Assembly: GCA_946221045.1 (NCBI GenBank)
Contig: CAMIIY010000134.1
Coordinates: 1 to 6,093, forward strand
DNA length: 6,093 nucleotides
Direction: 5' to 3'
Origin: an uncultured Oceanospirillaceae bacterium
GTDB taxonomy: Bacteria; Pseudomonadota; Gammaproteobacteria; Pseudomonadales; Balneatricaceae
This document shows positions 1-6,093 of this stretch, in pieces. The notes beneath the pieces were generated by a model. The model was not told the DNA's origin. It saw only the letters and a program-made list of their open reading frames with translations, and did no database searches. The translations under genes were made by a program, and so were the position numbers. Each line of letters starts with the position of its first letter. The stretch's first letter is position 1.

Positions 1-1075
1 GTTGGGCGTGTCCTACAGTTTAATCAAAGTAAACCCTGTCTCTGCTTCAGAGGCGTCTGCCCGGGACGCCCGTTATCAGGCCTTTGAACAATTCTTGCAA
101 CCCGGTGATTGCCTTTTGCTGGCCCAGCATGCGGATGATCAGGCTGAAACGGTGCTCTTCAGGTTATTACGCGGCAGTGGCCCGAACGGCCTTTCCGGCA
201 TGCCGGCGGTGCGCTCACTGGGGCAGGGCTGGTTGCTCAGGCCGCTGCTTGGACTGACCAGATCCGAGCTTGAGTCATACGCGGCTCATTATCAGTTGTC
301 CTGGGTGCAGGACCCGAGTAATCAGAATCAGCACTACACACGAAATTTTTTGCGTAACTCGATTATGCCCATGCTGGCAGAGCGTTGGCCCGGGGTGAGT
401 CAGCAGCTGGGTGAGGTGGCAAACCGGTGCAGGCAGGAACATCAGCTGTTAAATGCCTATCTGGATCAGGACCTTGCAACACTGATTGAAGAAAACCAGT
501 TATTGTTGCAGCCGTTGCGGGAAAAGCCCGCAACGTTGCAGTTGATGTTGCTGCGTCGCTGGCTGGAAGTGGCTGCCGGGGTGCTGCTGAACGAAACGCA
601 GTTACAGGAATTAAATACCGCACTGATTCAATCGGCGCCTGATACACAGCCGGTCTTTCATAAGCAGGCGCTGATGGTACGTCGTTACCGGGATCGCCTT
701 TTCCTGACCCGGTGTGCTAACAGGGAGCCGTTGCAGAGCCTGTCTTCGCTCTCTCCCGGAAAACATGACCTGCACGATGGCTGGTTAACGATCACTGCTG
801 ATGCAGCCGGTCTGTGTTCACTTGAGGGGGTGCAGCTGCGCCGGCGACAGGGGGGAGAGCGTTGCCGTCCGGCCGGTCGCGATGGCAGCAAAACACTGAA
901 AAGCCTGTTTCAGGAAGCCGGTGTGCCGCCCTGGTTACGTGGGGATTGGCCGCTGTTGTATGCGGGTGATCAGTTGGTGGCGGTGCCAGGTATCTGTGTG
1001 GTAGAAGGCTGGTATGTTAAAAGCCAAGGTTTTTGTCTTAATTGGCACAGCTTCGCGTTGTCTGAACAGGGCTAA
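1..1075 (+). CDS. tilS: tRNA(Ile)-lysidine synthetase TilS, 5'-truncated by the window edge
   Basis: TilS is a cytosolic enzyme that uses ATP and lysine to convert C34 of the CAU-anticodon tRNA-Ile2 into lysidine, so that the tRNA reads AUA and is charged with isoleucine. About 357 codons are visible; E. coli TilS has about 430 residues, so roughly 60-75 N-terminal residues, including the ATP-binding SGGxDS P-loop, lie upstream of the window. The TTG at base 2 is therefore not the true start. Visible residue 43 onward reads HADDQAETVLFRLLRGSG, the second conserved block of the N-type ATPase domain, followed by RPLL (80-83) and a DPSNQNQHYTRNFLR block (104-118). The middle part is the less conserved tRNA-binding region. 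The C-terminal domain ends with GRDGSKTLKSLFQEAGVPPWLR (start about 292), typical of full-length proteobacterial TilS. The reading frame is intact to TAA at 1073-1075. pyrG follows 70 nt downstream. Identification is secure; only the start is unknown. Confidence 0.96.
   Translation, partial: LGVSYSLIKVNPVSASEASARDARYQAFEQFLQPGDCLLLAQHADDQAETVLFRLLRGSGPNGLSGMPAVRSLGQGWLLRPLLGLTRSELESYAAHYQLSWVQDPSNQNQHYTRNFLRNSIMPMLAERWPGVSQQLGEVANRCRQEHQLLNAYLDQDLATLIEENQLLLQPLREKPATLQLMLLRRWLEVAAGVLLNETQLQELNTALIQSAPDTQPVFHKQALMVRRYRDRLFLTRCANREPLQSLSSLSPGKHDLHDGWLTITADAAGLCSLEGVQLRRRQGGERCRPAGRDGSKTLKSLFQEAGVPPWLRGDWPLLYAGDQLVAVPGICVVEGWYVKSQGFCLNWHSFALSEQG
513..535 (+). repeat. Perfect 9-bp inverted repeat inside tilS
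   Basis: CGTTGCGGG (513-521) and CCCGCAACG (527-535) are exact reverse complements around an AAAAG loop. TGCA at 507-510 can also pair with TGCA at 537-540 across a small internal loop, giving about 13 base pairs in total. It lies in the coding sequence between the ATPase and C-terminal domains. No T-tract follows, so it does not look like an intrinsic terminator. Its role, if any, is unknown. Confidence 0.6.
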
Positions 1076-1086
1076 TTTGCTATCCT
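1058..1086 (+). promoter_or_regulatory. Putative sigma70 promoter for pyrG
   Basis: TTGTCT (1058-1063) and TATCCT (1081-1086) are separated by 17 nt and match the -35 and -10 consensus at four of six positions each. A TG one base before the -10 hexamer (1078-1079) makes an extended -10 element. Transcription would start near 1093, leaving a leader of about 50 nt before pyrG. The -35 element lies in the last codons of tilS. A weaker alternative is TTGATC (1098-1103) with TTTTAA (1121-1126). This is prediction from consensus only. Confidence 0.4.
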
Positions 1087-1130
1087 GTAGCGCCATCTTG
1101 ATCGTAAAAAATCTCCTCCGTTTTAATTGA

Positions 1131-2780
<1,650 letters not shown>

Positions 2781-2783
2781 ACC

Positions 2784-2789
2784 TATATT
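2784..2789 (+). promoter_or_regulatory. -10-like hexamer ahead of eno
   Basis: TATATT matches the sigma70 -10 consensus at five of six positions and is followed by a GC-rich stretch. I see no acceptable -35 hexamer at 16-18 nt upstream and no extended -10 TG, so a separate eno promoter here is only possible. Enolase genes often have their own promoter as well as read-through from pyrG. Confidence 0.22.
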
Positions 2790-2790
2790 G

Positions 2791-2811
2791 GGCGTGCTCC
2801 CTGGGTGCGCC
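2791..2811 (+). other. Small hairpin in the pyrG-eno spacer
   Basis: The segment can fold into a nine-pair stem, GGCG pairing with CGCC at its base, continued by several G-U pairs to a CCT loop. There is no T-tract after it, so it is not an intrinsic terminator. In a pyrG-eno read-through transcript it would sit about 27 nt before the eno start codon, where it might affect mRNA processing or stability. That role is inference. Confidence 0.35.
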
Positions 2812-2826
2812 GGAACACATATTTCT

Positions 2827-2830
2827 GGAG
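2827..2830 (+). promoter_or_regulatory. Ribosome binding site of eno
   Basis: GGAG, within TCTGGAG, ends 8 nt before the ATG at 2839. This is a well-placed Shine-Dalgarno and supports that start codon. Confidence 0.75.
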
Positions 2831-2835
2831 TTTGA

Positions 2836-4134
<1,299 letters not shown>

Positions 4135-4135
4135 T

Positions 4136-4159
4136 TGCAAAACCGCTTAGGCGGTTGCA
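4136..4159 (+). other. Bulged hairpin just after the eno stop codon
   Basis: AACCGC (4141-4146) pairs with GCGGTT (4151-4156) around a TTAG loop, and TGC (4136-4138) pairs with GCA (4157-4159) across a two-A bulge. No T-tract follows. The stem begins one base after the TGA and lies ahead of the real terminator, so the eno 3' UTR carries two stems in a row. It might protect the transcript end from exonucleases; that is inference. Confidence 0.5.
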
Positions 4160-4172
4160 TCAATTCTGGTAT

Positions 4173-4200
4173 AAAAGGGGGGCAGATGGCCCCCTTTTTT
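4173..4200 (+). terminator. Intrinsic terminator of the eno transcript
   Basis: AAAAGGGGGGC (4173-4183) pairs with GCCCCCTTTTT (4189-4199) around an AGATG loop, with one G-U pair, giving an 11-pair stem. It ends in a run of six T (4195-4200). This is a textbook Rho-independent terminator 38 nt after eno stops. Because A residues precede the stem, it could also work weakly on the opposite strand, though no minus-strand gene is present to need it. Confidence 0.92.
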
Positions 4201-4225
4201 GAGTCCGCTGTTCCGGGCTTGAAAA

Positions 4226-4267
4226 CTTCAGCAGAGGCTGAGGGTTGTTATCTGAGGGTTCCCTCAG
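4226..4267 (+). other. Structured leader with a tandem repeat ahead of ftsB
   Basis: CTGAGGGTT occurs twice, at 4238-4246 and 4252-4260. Stem A pairs CTTCAGC (4226-4232) with GCTGAGG (4237-4243) around an AGAG loop. Stem B pairs CTGAGGG (4252-4258) with CCCTCAG (4261-4267) perfectly, with only TT between the arms, so the top pairs would open in practice. The first repeat copy (4238-4244) can instead pair with 4261-4267, which excludes both A and B. No T-tract or leader peptide is visible. The rest of 4201-4309 holds no gene. It must hold a promoter unless ftsB depends on read-through, but I cannot name a convincing one; TTGAAA at 4219-4224 has no good -10 at the right distance. Confidence 0.45.
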
Positions 4268-4309
4268 GATGAGGGGAGTTGGAGTTTTGTCGCCCCGAGT
4301 GGGAAGGTT

Positions 4310-4606
4310 ATGTTTCGCTGGGTTCTGCTGCTGATACTGTTGCTCTTTGCCGGACTGCAATACCGTTTGTGGCTGGGTGAAGCTAATCTGCGTGAAACCT
4401 GGCAACTGAAGGCCCAGATTGAACAGCAGGCGCTGGACAATGCCCGTTTAATTCAGCGCAACAGTGAGCTGGAAGCTGAAGTAAAGGACCTGAAACGCGG
4501 GCTGTCAGCCATTGAAGAGCGCGCACGCAGTGAGCTTGGCATGATTCGGGAAGGTGAAACCTTTATCCAGTTGGTTGAGCCTGTGCCGCAGAAGGAAAAG
4601 CGTTGA
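4310..4606 (+). CDS. ftsB: Cell division protein FtsB
   Basis: FtsB is a small bitopic inner-membrane protein that forms the FtsQ-FtsB-FtsL complex at the division septum and helps to activate septal peptidoglycan synthesis by FtsW-FtsI. The product has 98 residues, close to the E. coli length of about 103. Residues 4-20 form one hydrophobic segment (WVLLLILLLFAGLQYRL), preceded by a short N-terminal tail with an arginine, which fits an inside N-terminus and a periplasmic C-terminus. Residues about 26-66 are rich in Q, E, L, N and K with a coiled-coil pattern. The conserved C-terminal block IEERARSELGMIREGETF lies at 68-85. The ATG at 4310 is the only sensible start before the membrane segment; a purine-rich GGGAAGG sits just upstream at 4301-4307, rather close to the codon. 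Its stop overlaps the truD start. ispD, the usual next gene, is missing. Confidence 0.95.
   Translation: MFRWVLLLILLLFAGLQYRLWLGEANLRETWQLKAQIEQQALDNARLIQRNSELEAEVKDLKRGLSAIEERARSELGMIREGETFIQLVEPVPQKEKR
4592..4596 (+). promoter_or_regulatory. Ribosome binding site deciding the TTG start of truD
   Basis: AAGGA lies inside the end of ftsB, 6 nt before the TTG at 4603. Its good match and spacing support the TTG as the start. No ATG or GTG occurs in frame nearby that would keep the conserved N-terminus. Confidence 0.65.
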
Positions 4607-5658
4607 GCGAACTGAATATCAACTTTGCTTATTTGCAGTCGCCGCCCGTCGGTTCGGCGGTGATTCGGTCAGTGCCTGATGATTTTCAGGTACAGGAACT
4701 GCTTGGTTACTCCCCTGAAGGCGAGGGCGAGCATTTCTATCTCTATATCCGCAAGACCGGTGAGAATACCGACTGGGTGGCCAGACAGCTGGCTATTTTC
4801 TGTCAGGTCTCGCCACGTGAAGTCAGTTATGCCGGCAAAAAAGACCGGCATGCGGTGACTGAACAATGGTTCTGTGTGCGTTATCCGGGTAAGCGTGAAC
4901 TGAACTGGCAACTGTTTAATTCTCCAACCATTGAAGTACTGCAGGTTGCTCGTCACCCCCGCAAATTAAGACTTGGTAATCTGTTGGGCAACCGGTTCCG
5001 CCTGTGCCTGCGGGAGGTCACTGATATGGCTGAACTGCAACAGCGGGTTGCGCTGATTCGTCAAACAGGTGTGCCGAACTATTTCGGACCGCAGCGGTTT
5101 GGTCATGCATACGGTAATCTGGACCGTGGGCTGGCGCTGTTGCGTGGTGAATATAAAGAACGACAGCGGCAAAAAAAAGGTCTGTATATCTCTGCAGTGC
5201 GTTCTTGGTTATTCAATCATTTAGTTTCTCAACGTATCCTAGAGGGTTTATGGGATAGGTTATTGCCGGGTGATGCCCTGATGCTGGCCGGCAGTCAGAG
5301 TTGCTTTGTTTGCGAGCAGCCGGATGCAGAAACAGCTGAACGTCTACATTCGGGTGATGTGTCGCTGACGGCCCCTCTTTGGGGGACCGGTCAGCCACTT
5401 TGTGTCAGCCAGGCACGGGAGTGGGAAGGTGCAGAGCCGGCTGAGTTCAGTGAGGTCTGCCATCTGCTGGAGCAGGTTGGCCTTAAGCAGGAACGTCGTG
5501 CTATGCGATTGATACCTGAAGGGCTGGAACTGACGCCGGTCTCAGAGAATGAATGCTGGCTAAGTTTTTGTCTGCCTTCCGGTGCGTTTGCGACCAGTAT
5601 ATTGCGTGAGTTATGCCAGGTGCATGAATCTGCGCAGGGACAGCAGGATAACGAGTAA
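4603..5658 (+). CDS. truD: tRNA pseudouridine(13) synthase TruD
   Basis: TruD isomerises uridine 13 of tRNA-Glu to pseudouridine in the cytosol. The product has 351 residues; E. coli TruD has 349. The catalytic aspartate is D81 in [16 protein letters not shown] (75-89), followed by [17 protein letters not shown] (118-134), the family block NYFGPQRFG (159-167), SWLFN (201-205), GDALMLAGS (223-231) in the TRUD insertion domain, and [13 protein letters not shown] near the C-terminus (325-337). The start is TTG at 4603, which overlaps the ftsB stop as TTGA and has a Shine-Dalgarno 6 nt upstream, so translation is probably coupled to ftsB. In most relatives ispD and ispF, or ispF alone, precede truD; here neither does. 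Codons 201-221 are poorer in G+C, with several TTA, a CTA and an AGG, but the protein aligns with E. coli through this part. A run of eight A at 5171-5178 is in frame. Confidence 0.97.
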   Translation: MSELNINFAYLQSPPVGSAVIRSVPDDFQVQELLGYSPEGEGEHFYLYIRKTGENTDWVARQLAIFCQVSPREVSYAGKKDRHAVTEQWFCVRYPGKRELNWQLFNSPTIEVLQVARHPRKLRLGNLLGNRFRLCLREVTDMAELQQRVALIRQTGVPNYFGPQRFGHAYGNLDRGLALLRGEYKERQRQKKGLYISAVRSWLFNHLVSQRILEGLWDRLLPGDALMLAGSQSCFVCEQPDAETAERLHSGDVSLTAPLWGTGQPLCVSQAREWEGAEPAEFSEVCHLLEQVGLKQERRAMRLIPEGLELTPVSENECWLSFCLPSGAFATSILRELCQVHESAQGQQDNE

Positions 5659-5659
5659 A

Positions 5660-6093
5660 GTGAAAATATTAGTTTCTAATGATGATGGTGTATTTGCCCC
5701 CGGTCTTGCCGTGCTGGCTGAGACGCTGGCATCGATCGCTGAGGTACTGGTGGTCGCACCTGATCGGAATTGCAGTGGTGCCAGCAATTCACTGACGCTG
5801 GACCGGCCGCTGAATGTGACCCGCCACGACAATGGTTATATCTCTCTAAATGGTACCCCCACCGACTGTGTTCACCTTGGAAGCTCAGGCATTTTTGAGT
5901 TTGAGCCAGAGCTTGTGGTGTCAGGTATTAATGCAGGCCCGAACCTGGGGGATGATGTGCTCTATTCCGGTACTGTGGCGGCCGCGATGGAAGGGCGTCA
6001 TCTGAAGTACCCACCGCTGGCCGTTTCCTCAGGCAGTTTTAATCCACACCATCTGGCTGATGCTGCACAGGTTGTGTTGCAGCTGGTGAAAGA
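5660..6093 (+). CDS. surE: 5'/3'-nucleotidase SurE, 3'-truncated by the window edge
   Basis: SurE is a metal-dependent phosphatase that removes phosphate from nucleoside 5'- and 3'-monophosphates and short polyphosphate; in E. coli it supports stationary-phase survival. The first 144 codons are visible, of about 250 usual. The N-terminus [14 protein letters not shown] holds the metal ligands D8 and D9; SGASNSLTL (39-47) gives S39; [11 protein letters not shown] (64-74) is the family block; and [19 protein letters not shown] (87-105) includes the ligand N91. All metal-binding positions are present. The start is GTG at 5660, one base after the truD stop, with a weak purine-rich AGGA at 5645-5648; no ATG would keep the conserved first strand. 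The frame is open to the last base. In gammaproteobacteria surE usually continues into pcm, nlpD and rpoS, which would lie beyond the window. Confidence 0.96.
   Translation, partial: MKILVSNDDGVFAPGLAVLAETLASIAEVLVVAPDRNCSGASNSLTLDRPLNVTRHDNGYISLNGTPTDCVHLGSSGIFEFEPELVVSGINAGPNLGDDVLYSGTVAAAMEGRHLKYPPLAVSSGSFNPHHLADAAQVVLQLVK

Noticed and set aside
2..4. TTG at base 2 as the start codon of tilS
   Set aside because: The conserved ATP-binding P-loop of TilS is absent downstream of it, so the true start must be upstream of the window.
1113..1119. CTCCTCC in the pyrG leader, resembling an anti-Shine-Dalgarno sequence
   Set aside because: The pyrG ribosome binding site is ACAGG and does not pair well with it, and no GGAGG lies nearby, so no sequestering structure can be drawn.
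4160..4405. Short minus-strand open frame spanning the eno terminator and ftsB leader
   Set aside because: It runs through the terminator stem and into ftsB, has no convincing ribosome binding site, and its product is of unbiased composition with no known motif.

Overview
The window is a 6.1 kb stretch of bacterial chromosome carrying conserved housekeeping genes, all on the + strand. In order they are tilS (5' end missing), pyrG, eno, ftsB, truD and surE (3' end missing). Protein sequences and gene order point to a gammaproteobacterium. TilS, CTP synthase, enolase, FtsB, TruD and SurE all match the Escherichia/Pseudomonas type along their length, and a tilS-pyrG-eno-ftsB-truD-surE order is typical of Pseudomonadales/Oceanospirillales-like genomes. 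The exact genus cannot be set from the sequence alone. Base composition is moderate, roughly half G+C by eye, and nothing suggests recent foreign DNA.

Layout. 1-1075: the C-terminal ~85% of tilS (tRNA-Ile2 lysidine synthetase). 1076-1145: a short spacer with a plausible sigma70 promoter for pyrG. 1146-2780: complete pyrG (CTP synthase). 2781-2838: a spacer with a -10-like hexamer, a small hairpin and a good Shine-Dalgarno for eno. 2839-4134: complete eno. 4135-4200: a bulged hairpin followed by a strong intrinsic terminator that closes the pyrG-eno unit. 4201-4309: a non-coding leader with a tandem repeat and hairpins that could be mutually exclusive. 4310-5658: ftsB and truD, overlapping by 4 nt. 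5660 to the end: surE, started by GTG one base after truD stops.

The genes do not form one pathway. They cover tRNA modification (tilS, truD), CTP synthesis (pyrG), glycolysis (eno), cell division (ftsB) and nucleotide/stationary-phase metabolism (surE). The terminator after eno splits them into an upstream group (tilS, pyrG, eno) and a tightly packed downstream group (ftsB-truD-surE).

I found no sign of a new biological system: no mobile element, CRISPR array, RNA gene or unknown ORF that I can support. The points worth a second look are the absence of ispD and ispF from their usual place between ftsB and truD, the absence of kdsA between pyrG and eno, and the structured leader ahead of ftsB.
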